Assembly (NCBI RefSeq): GCF_021130785.1
Contig: NC_060209.1
Coordinates: forward strand, 22,878,001-22,942,000
Origin: Homalodisca vitripennis
Taxonomy: Eukaryota; Arthropoda; Insecta; Hemiptera; Cicadellidae
Direction of reading: 5' to 3'
Length of the DNA: 64,000 nt
Positions 1-12,343 of this stretch are shown here, in pieces (position 1 is the first letter of the stretch; the number at the start of each line of letters is the position of its first letter). The position numbers and the translations under genes are program-made. The notes beneath the pieces are model-generated. The model was not told the origin of the DNA. It saw only the letters and a program-made list of their open reading frames with translations, and did not search any database.

Positions 1-2287
1 TTGACCATACTCGGGTAGGTAGTTGGGCTCAGCAACCCACAATATATTTAAAAAAGGACAATCTTAAACATGTTCTAGAGTTTGTGTGCTCGTTGGATTC
101 TCTCGGTTTACTCACACCTGAAACAAATAAACAAAAACCGTGTGTCGAATGGTTTAGCCTTGAGTGGAAAGGCGGTTGGCGTTGAAGAAGATAAGGGATT
201 GGGAGTGGAAGAGTAGTAATCACTACCACGACCACTTGCTGATGAGTCCTGGGTTTTATCAGTTTCATGGACCATCCTGCTAATAGAAAAATCTCAAAGC
301 ACTGAGTGGGTAGTAGAAAATACGAACACGTGGTCCCGCAGTGTAGGAGGACTGTTTTAAAAATATTAAAACCATTAATATAGGTAAAATAGAAGTCAGG
401 AAAATATATTCTTAATTCAACGTTTTTTATAACTCAGGAGTAGAATAACATCTCAAATGGTATTCTTCCAGAAAACATGTTTATTTGGCTATCATTATAA
501 TTTATTGAGCACATCAGAGGACAAGTTCCCTCTTAACAAAATCTGATGTATTCTCCCTGGGGAGCAAAGCAGGACAACTCGAGAGGAAATGGAAAGTCGT
601 TTAACAGTTTTGTCACAGTCACTGTAAACTCTTCTTTATTTATCCACTTCGATACTACTGCAGATCTTGGTTTGGATCTACGAGCACACTTCAGAGAGAA
701 TAGAGTTTGTTTGTGTTTATTTCCCAACTAATTTACTGTTGTATAGTTATATAACTAACGATAAATCTCGAGAATTAATAAAGGACTGTTAAATTTTTAC
801 TTTCTTGAAGTGTTATATTTATAAGGACCCTACAGGCCATTGTTAAAATCATATCTTTGTCCTATCCATCTGTCTGTCCGTATGTGCAAATGCTGTGTAA
901 TAGAAATATCCTAAATACTTGAACTTGGAACACAGGTTTGGGACAGAGAAAATCAGCTGACATAGCAACAAAGGAAACCGTAAGTCGCATATCTCTGCTG
1001 TATTGGAAATTAACCATTATAATACAGAGTGATTAAAAGTTCATTTTTATTGATTTTAAGTGCTCTGCGTATGTAAATTAATAGGTACTAATTTTTTTAT
1101 TGTATTGGTTCATTTAAACTATTGGCGCAAGAGACATACAAGGAAAATGAAACAAAAACTTCAAAACTATTGGGGTGAATACTTTTAAATGTTATTTCCT
1201 TTTTTGTTTCCTTAAATTTTTTATTACAAATTCTTTACAATACTTTGTTTAGTAGAGATCAAATATCAGTATCACCGTTACTATCATTACGGTTGTCACT
1301 TCCACCATGCAAAAATATAATTCCATTATCTGCAGTATAAAAATTTTAAGGAAGGAATATCGGTAACTTTGTTTAGGAATATCTACTATAAACTATTGAT
1401 ATTTGCCAAAGTCGTAAACTCTAAACCTAGACCTACTCAGAGTAGTCCACAGTACAGTAAGTAGTGACCTTTCAGCTCTTAGTTCCGAACTGTGAGACCG
1501 TTAAATTCCTTGCTGTTTCCTTGTGTCTCTTGCCCCCAAACTAATCTAACTTTGTGTAGATAAACGTCTCTGGTTTACCCCAATTTTGGAAATATATGGA
1601 GACCACTGTGAATTTATAGTCTTACATATATCGCTAACTTGCTGGCAGAAAGACGCAACTAAAGATATTTAAACTTAAGTGGAGTATGAAACAATGAGTT
1701 TAAAGTAGTCTACTACCTGCTGAGATAAGTGTGGCATTATTTTATTTTCACAGGTATTGTACTGAAAGTTCCGGATCAGTATTAGACAGATATCCAAACT
1801 TGATCCTAAATCCATAAATCAATAGCCCACCTACAGGAGTAGTCCATCCTAATATTATTATAAATGGGAATGTGAGTAGGATGGATTTTTTTTCTTTCTT
1901 GCGTAAACTATTCAATGATTGGCATGCATTTTTATAACTTTACGGACTCGGAGATATAGCTCTATTCTGTTTTTTTGTTCCTCTTGGCTACGCCCCTGTT
2001 TACTCAACCAGTGAAGAATCCCATCTTTTTCTCTAAAGTTGTAAAATATTAATTGAGAGCCTGTCAGATGTAATCTAGTGTTCTGTGTAAACATTGATTT
2101 ATTACAGCACAACCATATGTGTAATTAATTAAACAACTATTTTAGATTATAGATATAAAAGTATTAGTTCGGTCTATTAGATATAAAAGGAAAAGTTACT
2201 ATACAACTTTTACTATATTTTTAAAGACTATTATATAACCCCTCTTGAATGTCTTTTACAAGAAGTAGGCTTTTCTGAACTGTGATG

Positions 2288-2370
2288 TATATATTATATA
2301 TATATTTTATATAGATATATATATACATATATTATATATATATTAACATATATATATATATATATATATT
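2288..2370. repeat. TA-rich microsatellite
   Basis: An interrupted run of TA dinucleotides, with TATATT and TAACAT interruptions. Confidence 0.85.
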
Positions 2371-5300
2371 TTTATGGTGGGAAGCAAGGAAAATCAACTA
2401 TTGGTAAAAATACTAAGAGCAAAGTAAATTACAATGGGCATAGATACACAATTTTTGACTATTTTCTTGATAGTTTCAACAAGGCAAACTCAACATTAAA
2501 ATCAGAAATATAATTTATTCGAACCAAGTAGTCATATATGTGCAACGCCTAATAAATTGCGTGCAAAGAATCTGGTAACTACTGGTAGTGCAGATATTAA
2601 CAGACAAAGTAGTCTACTTTTACTATACATTTAAATAGTATGAAACCTTTTAGTCGTCGTTTTTAGGCTTCTGATAGCTGTGTATGATTTTTTATCAGGG
2701 AAAGGGCCAAATCAACTACGGAAAAAATACTAAAATCTGAGTTAAGTAGTTACCGTGTGTTACAATGTTTAGTAAAAAAATCACTAACCAACCATTCGAT
2801 AAAACAAATTAAATTTTAAAAAAACAAAACCAACATTACAAGAAACGATAAAAACAGATTGATATAAATAACCAAAATTGTAACATATCAACTATGCTGT
2901 TTAGCAATAAATTTACTATGCAAGTTGTTTATTTTTTTTAATCATGGATCCCTTAATAGGGAAAAAGCTAAACAGCATAATGTTTCTACAAAATACCATT
3001 TACTCTTAATTTGAGTTATCTTTATATCCGCAGGTAATTGATTAAGGAACACTTGAGTCCTAGATAAAAAAAAGGAACGGCCAGGAAAAATTGATCTATT
3101 TAATTTTGGCAGACGACATTTTTCATTGGTATTAATACGAGTACTATAGTTCTAATCGCTTCTGATATTTCCACTCCTTACTTTTTTTTAATTGATGATT
3201 GGAATTGTAATATTTCCATCTGTATAAATAGATGAAAATAACTCTTACGCTTTAAAAAAATGTTTTACGTAAAAAATAATTGTGTAATTCTGTGTTTTTC
3301 AAGAATTTAGTACAAGCATGCGTACAGTCTCGCAAAGAACGTTTCAAGATATAGATTTAACATCAAAATTGCCAAACAGATTTATAAACTTACGTACAGA
3401 ATACAGTAGCTTTAAATTCAGTTTTAAGTATTTATATTGATTTTGAATAATAAATTGGTTTTATAAATGTTGCTTTAACGTCAACTGAGCTAAGTGGCAT
3501 CTTTGAAAACAAGGTCGTTTGAGGAAAATAAACAAGATAAAGTGAGGACGGAGTGGTATCGAACGTCTGGATATATGGCAGTCAGGGTCTCTCTGACAGT
3601 AGTAATGGGATTGGAATAACCGCCATATGTATCTTATGTGACCGAAAATAAATATTTCATCTTACAATACCCGTCAGATATTGAAAAGTTTCACATATTC
3701 TTCAGCTAAAATAACATGTTTAAACTACATCATAGTAACTAACATATTGGCTTAATAACAAAATGAAAAGGGTTATTTAAGATATATAAGATATTCGAGC
3801 TATCAGATATAACTGCGTCTAGTCCAACTAGAGAAGCATTAAGGAATCTCAGCCGAATCTCATTCACTGACTACACCATCAATTAACTCAGTGTTCCTTA
3901 TATAAAAATTAAACATCATACACAATTTGTAGTTTTGTTGTTTGTAAGTTCATTTTCAAAGCAGAACGAGATAAAAAAAATCCAGCCACTGTATATTTGT
4001 GTATAAGATTAAATTCCCTTGCTATACTTTTCTACCCTTTTTCTCCTCCACTGGTCAAAATACTCTCTGTGAGTAAGAGAGTTAAACTTTCCTCCCTTAA
4101 TTAGGAAATAACTAACTTTCATATCTTGGACTTTCCGATGGTAACTCAAAACTTAACATTCCTATGGAATTAACAGGTACTTAATGACATACTTAATAAT
4201 GCTCTCATTTTGATATAAAGAAAATAGTTCTTAATATAAATCTAAATATAACATAACACAAAATATACCATACCTAAAATGTAACAACGTTCATTTATAG
4301 CACAAACAGCACAAACCGATAACATAAAACAAATGTTTCATTCATGAGATGAATTTCAAACATGAATGCACTTAAACCATATGTGGTTAATTATAACGCA
4401 TTTTACAGTTAGACTGAGAAAATACTTCTAAAAGCTTGCGGTTTGGTGGATAATAATACAAAATGTAACATTAGCAGTGGTTCACAATTAATTATGGTCT
4501 GACTATTAATTCTCTCTTTGATAACCACTAAGTAATTATATTGGTTATTTTTAGTGTAATTGAGTAACACATTAAAATGTTTAAGAAACCAATAAAAGTT
4601 AAAATGTTTTCCCAATCCGTTCGCTATTTTCCTTGCTATAAACCAAACTGCCCAGGACACATCTTGTGATTTTTTTTCTGTTAAAAGCTCATTGAGTCCG
4701 AACACGTGAACTTGATCTTCGGATATGTCCGGCTGACATAGACAGACGATTGTACGGAAACTACAATTTTACATTCTTCCGGAAACAAAACAGAAATTCT
4801 ACCAACCCCTACTGGCTTCAATTGGCGCTCAGTCAAGATCTCATGGATAGACATGCACCCGATCATAAAAACTCATTCTTCTCTTGGCCCATGTATAAAT
4901 TTCAGTTTTCATGCACAATTTGAAGTCTGGGATGAAATACGTTGTCCGAGATATATTAGAGGACACGAGCGAGGATCTAGATGTGATGATAATAAGCAAA
5001 TAATTAAAACGAAGAAATAGCCACTAGGCTCTAATTCACATATTGTTTTCTATACGCTCCCACCCCAAGCCAAATGGTATAAGAGTGTCCATACGAACCA
5101 CCATCTAATTTTGGAATGTTGCTTATTAATGAAATGAAGGTTAGACGAAGCTATTCTCAGGGTATCATGCAACTAGGCTAACAAACGGAATTTAAATGTA
5201 TTTTTACAACCCCTTCTGAGTGATTAGGCTTCAAGTAACGGCTTCAGCCAGTCTACAATACAATAAGTTATGGAATAAAACACTACGCGTACTCCTCGAT

Positions 5301-6046
5301 CCCTAAGTTTTTTTCAGTAATTCTATTAAAACACGATTAAATTTCTGAAAACAATGGCTATCTGACATAAATGTTGATTTTACTTTAAACAGTTCATAGA
5401 AGGGGCAGCTTGACCTACCTTTATAAATGTGTAGATACTAATTTATAATATCCTTGGTTTCTTTTCAATAAAACGGGGTAAAGAGAGAAATCACACCAGT
5501 TTAATTTCCATAAGAAAAAATATACACCAGTTATACATGGTTCTTCCATAAAGATATGTTTTAGAAAAAAAACACAATTGTTTTTATTTTTATAACCTGA
5601 TTTTTTATCCTAGATTTCAGTATATTATATTTTTAAAAGAAATTAACTAAAATTGAATTTGTTTGAAACAAACCTATTATCAACGTTATCTTTTCAATGT
5701 ATCACAAAATAAAAAAGATTGCCTTAAAACTTCATATCGAAATTAATCATAAATGAAGAATGAAAATCTTGAAGAGATACGTTTTCTAAATGTATTACAG
5801 TTCATGGTATATAACTCCTGTTCACGTTTGATCTTCAAAATAAAATACTAATATCATGAAATGGGTTTTCATATCAATTTAAATAACATAATTATAAATT
5901 TGGTACTTCGTTGGTTTAACCTTTTAAACACATAATACTTTTAAACTTCATAGAGCAGAATGATTAACGATATTGGAATAATTAATAACTTGAAAGGGCA
6001 AACATAGTGATACAGACATTATATCGGAACAAATTGAGTAACACAA

Positions 6047-6146
6047 CCCCCACCCCCCCCCCCCCCCACCCCCCCCCCCCCCCACCCCCCCCCCCCCCCA
6101 CCCCCCCCCCCCCCCACCCCCCCCCCCCCCCACCCCCCCCCCCCCC
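6047..6146. repeat. C15A minisatellite (poly-C with a regular A)
   Basis: A run of about 100 bases of C interrupted only by single A residues at 6052, 6068, 6084, 6100, 6116 and 6132, so the spacing is exactly 16 bases. The opposite strand is G15T repeats. Such G tracts could form G-quadruplexes and the C tracts an i-motif, but that is inference. Poly-C this long is also error-prone to sequence, so the true copy number is uncertain. Confidence 0.9.
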
Positions 6147-6368
6147 AAAATATTTTAAATAAAAATATGAATGATGCAGTTCTTTATTTGTATAATTTTA
6201 AATGTAATTGTACAAATTATATGAATAAAGTTGTTATGAATTTGAATATGAGTATTTTTATGGAAACAAAAGTTCTCTGTTATCCGATCCATATTTTGTA
6301 TGTAAATTGGATCACACTATCAACAAGAATTTCTACGAAACTCTTATTATATATAAATTATATATACT

Positions 6369-6399
<31 letters not shown>

Positions 6400-6697
6400 A
6401 CATAAATTACCTTTATTAACAAATGGTGGATCTGAAATCCAGTGGCATATTTATGATTTGAGTTAAGAAGGATCCAGCAGCTGTCCGTCCGTAAGAGATG
6501 TTTTGTTTTATGAATCTGCAGACGTTGAATGTGGCAGACCACCTTAGGAGTGTTGTTACTCATTACAGTCTCAAGATCATTCAGTGTAAACCAGCAGTGA
6601 AATGTTACTAAGATTTGTTAAGATCATGAAGCAATGTTAATGTTTTAATGTTCATTTCAGTTTAGAAGTATAAACTGTGAATCTGCTTTGTTTACAG

Positions 6698-6839
6698 TGA
6701 GCACCACTCCAAGCGGAACATAGTGTGGAACGACAACAGCACCATCACATTCTTGAATCGCAACGAGTGGCATTTCATGCCAAATATGTCGTCTGGCTCT
6801 CTTTCTGACATTGTTACCAACCTCAACACTGTTGCCATG
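6698..6839 (+). CDS. CD36-family scavenger receptor, exon (first visible)
   Basis: This is an internal exon of a class B scavenger receptor: a two-pass membrane glycoprotein with a large ectodomain that binds lipid, lipoprotein or apoptotic-cell ligands. The acceptor is TTTACAG at 6691-6697 and the donor is GTATGT from 6840. The first base completes an Arg codon. The exon then reads EHHSKRNIVWND, TITFLNRNEWHF and SLSDIVTNLN, the conserved ectodomain start of CD36 proteins (family pattern YREHHxKxNIxW). It carries NxS/T sequons (NDNST, PNMSS). It ends in phase 0, which matches the next exon at 7677. About 120 N-terminal residues, including the first membrane helix, are not visible in the window. 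Confidence 0.85.
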
Positions 6840-7676
6840 GTATGTCAGAGTAAGTCCGTAGACCGTACATCTATGTGAAAAACTTACAACATGCATACTG
6901 AGAATGCCAATACTTGGAAGATAAGATTGAATTTTATTCAATCTCGTTAAATGTTTAGTTGAAACACATTGAGGTTTCACGGAAGGCTTTAAGGTAGAAA
7001 TAACAGGTATAAGTATTGTGACAATGTTAAGAATTTGAGAAAGTTATACCCAACAAAATTGGCAGCTATCAGTAAATTTATTTGTCCAAATCATTTAGCA
7101 CATTTTAAAATTGATGAATGAAAAATTTTTTTGAATGTGATTAGTTAACATATTTACAACGGATTTACAAAGGTGTTGGTAAGACACATCAAGTTAAAAT
7201 AATTTTTGTGTTTTATAATTTACAATTCAAAGTTTTTTAATTAAGCACAAACAACTTGTAGAATAGGTAAGGATTTGCTGCTTTCAATTTATTTTATTTT
7301 TTTGCACGCTTTTTTAAATAGTGTTCTTCACTTTATATCAAACATTAAGTACTTTTTTATGGCAAGATTTTTGTGTGTGTTTTTTAGAATGCTCCAGATA
7401 TCATTTGTCTTATATAAAATTTCTTGCCCTTAAAATTAAGTCATACTTCATTTTGATTATGTGTCATATTTAATGATTTTGAGTTGGTCTCACATCTCCC
7501 TTGATACCTCATGACCTAAAATGGTAAAAAGTGATAAAAAGCAAAGCCCTGTAATAGATACATTAAGTTTAATTTCCTCTAATTATGATAATGTTGAAAA
7601 TGGAGGAACACTCTATACATTCTTCAATATTAAGTCAACCTTTGGTCAATTCCGACTCAAACATAGCCATTTGCAG

Positions 7677-7880
7677 ATTCTTGGCTCAAGATGTCACAAT
7701 CTGGGAAACCTTACAGAATCTGTGGACGAAATATTCAAGAAGGAAGGGAGTCTTATTGTCTCCAAGAGTGTGGAAGATCTCATCTTTAATGGTTACAGCG
7801 ATGCTCTCTTGCAGAACGCTGACTTGCGAAAGTATCTCCCAGACTTCCCTGACTATGACAGATTTGGATGGTACTATCAG
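7677..7880 (+). CDS. CD36-family scavenger receptor, second visible exon
   Basis: The acceptor is TTTGCAG (7670-7676) and the donor follows CAG at 7881 (GTACTG). The exon is 204 nt, phase 0 to phase 0. Its translation contains the family segment SLIVSKSVEDLIFNGYSD and ends PDYDRFGWYYQ. The next exon at 25048 begins with Arg-Asn, restoring the typical FGWFYxRN junction. The reading frame remains open upstream of the chosen acceptor, so the start rests on phase agreement with the previous exon. The 3' two thirds of this exon, with the start of the intron, is repeated twice just downstream. The intron that follows is 17 kb and hosts the endogenous retrovirus and the Penelope-like element. Confidence 0.8.
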
Positions 7881-8200
7881 GTACTGGCATTGTAGTTTTA
7901 TTGTATCCAAGAGCGAGAAAGATCTCATCTTTAATGGCTACAGCGATGCTCTCTTGCAGAATACTGACTTGCGCAAAGTATCTCCCAGACTTCACTTCCC
8001 TGACTATGACAGATTCGGATGGTACTATTAGGTACTGGAATTGTAGTTTTATTGTGTCCAAGAGTGAGAAAGATCTCATCTTTAATGGCTACAGCTATGC
8101 TCTCTTGCAGAACGCTGACTTATTGTACACAAAAGTATCGGACAGATTTCCCTGACTATGATAGTTTTGGATGATACTAATAGGTGCTGGCATTGTAGTT
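7754..8200 (+). repeat. Three tandem copies of an exon end plus splice donor
   Basis: Copy 1 (about 7754-7897) is the 3' part of the real exon plus about 17 intron bases. Copies 2 (about 7898-8048) and 3 (about 8049-8200) repeat it with divergence, at offsets of 144 and 151 bases. Copy 2 keeps the FNGYSDALLQN and FPDYDRFGWYY stretches but has TAG where copy 1 has CAG before the donor. Copy 3 is more degraded. Neither extra copy has an obvious acceptor of its own, so they are probably intronic pseudo-exons. Confidence 0.85.
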
Positions 8201-8566
8201 TAAAAAAAGGAATTTTAGGAGTAAAATGTGGTAGAATTAAGTGTTCTAATTAAGTAAATAATAATATGTATTTCAGATATGTATGTACTCTACAAAAATT
8301 ATTAAGAGGCTAAAAATTGCCTTCCTGAAAAATTGTTTGGAAGTTAAAACTAAGTTAACTTATTTATATGTAAGAATATTAAAGTGTTATTAAACTTTTA
8401 TCTGAGTGTCTTAAAATATTTAACATGCAATTTATTTTACAACTGTCATCCTAAGTGATGTTTTTCATGAATTTATGGCTTCATTTTAATAAAAATTGTT
8501 TTTAGAAAGCACATTTTTCTGAAAGATTGAACAATCTTGTGCTTTGTTACAAGTAACATGTACTTG
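8201..8566. other. Intron sequence before the retrovirus
   Basis: AT-rich intron of the scavenger receptor gene. I see nothing else in it. Confidence 0.5.
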
Positions 8567-9042
8567 TGTAGCGCGCACGCACACTACTATTTTAATATAG
8601 TAATTTTTAGATGGTATTTTAGTAATTACACAGTGTGTAAATTAACTGGACTAACCCAAGTCCCTTTAACCGCGTGATGTGAGGTGACTGGCCGTGCTGA
8701 GGAAATGCAAGGGGTCAGCACTCGTCAGCACGGGTCGGCAGTCGAGTTGAGGGCTCGGAGGTAGGCGGAGGGATTGGCAATGTAGAGTGTGTGAAGTAAG
8801 TCTATTTTGGTGGAGTGAGATGCGAACACACCGGTACACATATAGTAGTTTGGGTGCGCCTACGAGTGTTTTAGTGCATTTTGAATATAGATTGGACTCA
8901 AACAAAGGAGAAACGTGAGTAATCATTTCAAGACCCTTCTCAACCACTATTCTAAATTTCCCTACGAGCTAGGGTGGTGGCAGCAAAACGCTATCCCTTT
9001 TATTAACCATGAGCCTCTCTGGCTAATATCGGAGGGCTTACA
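8567..9042 (+). repeat. 5' LTR (476 bp)
   Basis: Begins TGTAGCGCGC and ends GGAGGGCTTACA. By eye it differs from the 3' LTR only by two 1-base length differences, one in a G run near 8710 and one in an A run near 8929. I saw no substitutions, implying a recent insertion. A 93-codon open frame on the - strand here is repeated in the 3' LTR and has no known domain. Confidence 0.95.
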
Positions 9043-10512
9043 GTGGTGACCAGCGGTGGGATACGATAATTAAACCAGCAAATTATTTCAAAATGATTTC
9101 AAAACTTTAAAAGAACTCTAAAAGAAATAAAGAAGTGTACCACGTGGTTGAGAAAATTATTAGAACATTTCAGTTTACACTCCATTATCCAAATAACTAC
9201 TATTCTAAATTCATTTACAAATCAATTGCAATGTTATATTTCTAAATTTCGAGTAAATTCAACTTATATGAACGAAGATGGACTTGGATTAGTTCTGTGT
9301 GCTTATTACACCATGTGCAACGCCATTACACTATGAAGCGGAAGTTGGACGCCATCATCATACGTCATCATAGAACATAGAAAGGAACAAGGAGGGCATA
9401 CGTCACCGGACATCCAGTGATCCAGACCGGAACTACCAACTGCCGACCACTGTCTACGCAGATGTTGTCATCTCCGTCAACGCAGTCACGATCATCCACA
9501 GCCTTCGAGATGGCAGCCCTGTCACTATTTGGTTGAGCAGTGGGAACTTTGTTAAATTAAAATTAAATTAAATCATTGGCGAAACCTAAGATTAGACTAC
9601 GTATTATTAGTAAATAGTTGGTTAAATAATATGGTTCAAAATGCTTTGGAAATAAATGGTGAATGCAGCATTGAGGCCAGGCTTTAAGCAATTAAACTTC
9701 TTTATTGACAAACAGATTCAGAATTATTTGAATAAGAGAAATTAAAAGGATAACATCCTAGTATTTTATTTTGCCAAAGCCTCCATGTCAGGTCGTCACC
9801 TCCAGGGCATTCAGTCCATCATGTTTTCAGCGTAAATATAAGCAGAATAACGTGTTGATTAAAATCATTTGCTTGGAAATAGGGATATGCCAATGATTCT
9901 ATATTAGCTTACTGTTCAATTTGATTGATAATTCATTAATATCAGTATACAAAAAGAGACCCGTAGAAATTTTAATATAAGTGTAAAAGAGTTATAATAG
10001 CAATAATTGTTGGAAGTAACTTGTTGCTGACTTATAAAAAAGGGTAAATTTCGAATTATACTGAAAAACAAAGTGATATACAGTTAATGTGATTAAACTA
10101 TTAGAGTATATAAGTAATAGCACATAGTATATCATATAACAAATACGATTATTTAATATTATTGCAGCTGTATTGAGTCACATTACAGTATTGATATACT
10201 TGTATATCGAGGCATTGTTAGACTATTGATCCATTGATAACTCAATACTACCGATTAGTGATTGGTATTATTTGGAAATCGAAAAAACTTTATTGTTTGA
10301 TTGATCCATTATCGAAAATTGAAAAAAAAAGGGGAAAAGTTATTTTACTGAAAAATAGGGAAACTAGTTATTCAACATTGTTGCTGTCAACGTCTTTTAG
10401 GGATTTCATTTAGAGCGTTTAAGTTTAACTATTGAATATCACTGATAACCTAGAGAATTGTATAGCTACTGTATTCCAAAGAGGAAAACCAAATTTTTTT
10501 AAATTATTAACG
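9043..10512 (+). other. Retroviral leader (5' untranslated region)
   Basis: About 1.47 kb between the LTR and the first gag ATG, long for a gypsy-type leader. I see no convincing gene in it; one 62-codon frame at 9148-9336 has no recognisable domain. Confidence 0.6.
9044..9061 (+). promoter_or_regulatory. Probable primer-binding site
   Basis: One base after the LTR end the sequence begins TGGTGACCAGCGGTGGGA. The initial TGG is what pairs with a tRNA 3' CCA end. I cannot say which tRNA it matches without a tRNA set. Confidence 0.45.
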
Positions 10513-11625
10513 ATGGGCACTGTACACCTAGAAGGGAAGACCGTTGAGGTCCAAGACGCCTTTGATGCCATATCGAATAAAGTGAGGTCGCTTCAAGTAA
10601 CACTAGATGAAACGTTAGCCAACGCTTCTACCTCCGCGGTGAACAAAACTGAAACATCTCCGTACCCGATGGACATGACCCTTGCAGACAGCAAGCCGTC
10701 ATTTGAGCTTGTCTCAAGTATAGCCCATTACGATGGAGAGAAAGCAGATCTAGTCGCCCCCTTCTTTGACAACATCGAAGGAATTGGAGAGCTCAGCAAT
10801 TGGAGTGAAGCTCAAAAACTTCAAGTTTTAAAACTTAAACTAACAGGCAGTGCTCTACAGTTTGCAAAGTCAGACGAAAAATGTAAAAACTCAACAACTT
10901 TAGAAGAAATAAAAGCTGCTTTTATGGAAAGATTCGGCGATAGCCTACCAGATCATTACTACTTCGAGCAATTGGCTAGCATACGACAAAACAGAGGAGA
11001 AACTATTGAGCAGTTCTCTGACCGAGTAAAAAGGGTCAGTGATAAAACTCTAAGAGTTACAAACAACGCTGAAGCAAACCAAATTCTGAGAGAAGAGGCC
11101 GATAGAAGAGCCATGGATGCCTTTGTAAGAGGATTAAATGGTGAAATAGGACGACAGACCAGGATCAAGTTCCCTAAAACATTCAGAGAAGCTGTAACCA
11201 CGGCGATAGCTCTAAACAACTTAGAGAAAAGACCATCCGAATTTGAGGAGAAGACAAGGCGAGTTTTTGGAACGATCACCGATACTACGTGTTACACTTG
11301 TGGGAAACCAGGCCATAAAGCCAGAGAATGCCAATCCAGGCGAGTAGATATTGTATGTTATACATGTAAGAAGAAAGGTCACAAAGAGAGGGATTGTAGA
11401 AGTAAAAGTGAAACAACTACCTATTATTGTGAAAATTGCCGAAAACCTGGACACACAGCAAACAATTGTTGGGGTATGAGAAATACAGCATTAGGAAGAG
11501 GCGCAGCTAGAGGAGGAACCTTCAGGAGCAGAGGGTATCAGCATGGAGGACGTGGATCAGCTTCGAACACGTTAAACCACAACGAGGGACCCAGGCACGC
11601 CGCTGGGAACCTCAGAAATCATTAA
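10513..11625 (+). CDS. gag: Retroviral Gag polyprotein
   Basis: The first ATG in the open frame is at 10513, giving 370 residues; the frame is open from 10432, but only a TTG lies there. The structural protein assembles the particle and packages the RNA genome. The N-terminal half carries a short predicted helical segment (EVQDAFDAISNKVRSLQ). The middle matches the retrotransposon-gag capsid pattern (APFFDNIEG, LKLTGSALQF, RFGD). Three CCHC zinc knuckles follow, at 11289-11330, 11356-11397 and 11428-11469, each C-x2-C-x4-H-x4-C. An Arg/Gly-rich tail (GRGAARGGTFRSRG) ends the protein. This frame is intact, unlike pol and env. The C-terminal 115 nt overlap an open pol frame in the -1 register. 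Confidence 0.9.
   Translation: MGTVHLEGKTVEVQDAFDAISNKVRSLQVTLDETLANASTSAVNKTETSPYPMDMTLADSKPSFELVSSIAHYDGEKADLVAPFFDNIEGIGELSNWSEAQKLQVLKLKLTGSALQFAKSDEKCKNSTTLEEIKAAFMERFGDSLPDHYYFEQLASIRQNRGETIEQFSDRVKRVSDKTLRVTNNAEANQILREEADRRAMDAFVRGLNGEIGRQTRIKFPKTFREAVTTAIALNNLEKRPSEFEEKTRRVFGTITDTTCYTCGKPGHKARECQSRRVDIVCYTCKKKGHKERDCRSKSETTTYYCENCRKPGHTANNCWGMRNTALGRGAARGGTFRSRGYQHGGRGSASNTLNHNEGPRHAAGNLRNH
11571..11577 (+). promoter_or_regulatory. Candidate -1 ribosomal frameshift site (GTTAAAC)
   Basis: The pol frame is -1 relative to gag and is open from 11511, giving a 115-nt overlap before the gag stop. Within it, G TTA AAC sits exactly in the register expected for -1 slippage (zero-frame codons TTA AAC). 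GUUAAAC is a known slippery heptamer in some nidoviruses. I have not shown a downstream structure, so this is an inference. Confidence 0.45.
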
Positions 11626-11657
11626 ATCTGAACCACACGGGACTCAGACAGGCGAAG

Positions 11658-12284
11658 TTGAATTTCAAAGCTGTTGCCACCTTGACACAAGAAAATGTGA
11701 GTGAATTAATTGTACAAGGGTGCATAGGAGGAGTGAACGGTCTCATTGTAATCGATACAGGAGCACAAGTATCACTGATCGATAGGACAATGGCTCAGAA
11801 CAAGCTAACTCCAACTGAAATCCAAATACGAGGTATCACTGGTGCTGTTATGAACGTTTACGGCACTGTAACAGAGACCTTGCAACTGGAGTTACTTGAT
11901 TTAAAATGTGACTTCGTAGCAACAGATCTCCCTGAAGATTATATTGCTATCCTAGGATACGATGTTTTGAAACGAAAAAAGGCTGTGATTGACCTTGAGA
12001 ATAAGTCTCTGAGTATTGGAAACAAGATAGCATGCAGTTTCCATGAAAGAGAATCCCCTGTAACTCGAAGCAGGAGAAGTGGCATTGGCATTGTTCAATG
12101 TTCCCACGAAACAAGTTCAACAAACCTTAATCCACCAAAACAAATCCTGAAGGAAGAAATACCTGACATTTTAGCGTATAGTCGCACAAACATCAACGTG
12201 CCTGCCCGTTCAGAAATGCTTATTCAAGTAAAATTAAGCAAAAACAAAAAGGATCAAATGGAACAAATGGAAGGAAAACAGTAA
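11658..12284 (+). pseudogene. pol: Retroviral aspartic protease and following segment (pol, first part)
   Basis: Start of pol. The retropepsin motif is IVIDTGAQVSLID with the catalytic Asp codon at 11754-11756. The second conserved block is IAILGYDVL near 11950. The enzyme cuts Gag and Pol polyproteins. The frame has no ATG at its start and probably continues from gag by frameshifting. It is open for 208 codons, then meets a stop at 12282-12284, and pol resumes in another frame at about 12344. I treat pol as broken because at least five changes of frame are needed to read through it. Confidence 0.8.
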
Positions 12285-12343
12285 TTACAGAACCAGCGTT
12301 AGTAAAAGTTCATGGCATCAATGTCGCTAGAAGCCTTTCAAAA

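Larger units (their letters stand above)
1..6690. other. AT-rich non-coding stretch
   Basis: I see no convincing gene. Short open frames on both strands lack recognisable domains or codon structure. The stretch holds a TA-rich microsatellite (2288-2370) and the C-rich minisatellite at 6047-6146. It is probably upstream intron of the scavenger receptor gene, because the missing N-terminal exons must lie further left. I looked for the conserved GPYV-type motif that precedes the first visible exon and did not find it. Confidence 0.5.

Noticed and set aside
4409..4866. Two - strand frames near 4.4-4.9 kb
   Set aside because: No recognised domain, no splice or neighbour support, and composition close to the background.
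5948..6148. Gly-rich open frame on the - strand
   Set aside because: It is only the translation of the C15A minisatellite.
7585..8155. Overlapping + frames across the three exon copies
   Set aside because: They are other-register readings of the tandem exon duplicates. Only 7677-7880 has matching phase on both sides.
8666..8947. 93-codon - strand frame in the 5' LTR, repeated at 18230-18547
   Set aside because: It lies wholly within the LTR, has no domain, and is explained by the LTR being less AT-rich.
10959..11454. - strand frames opposite gag
   Set aside because: Shadows of the gag reading frame without domains.
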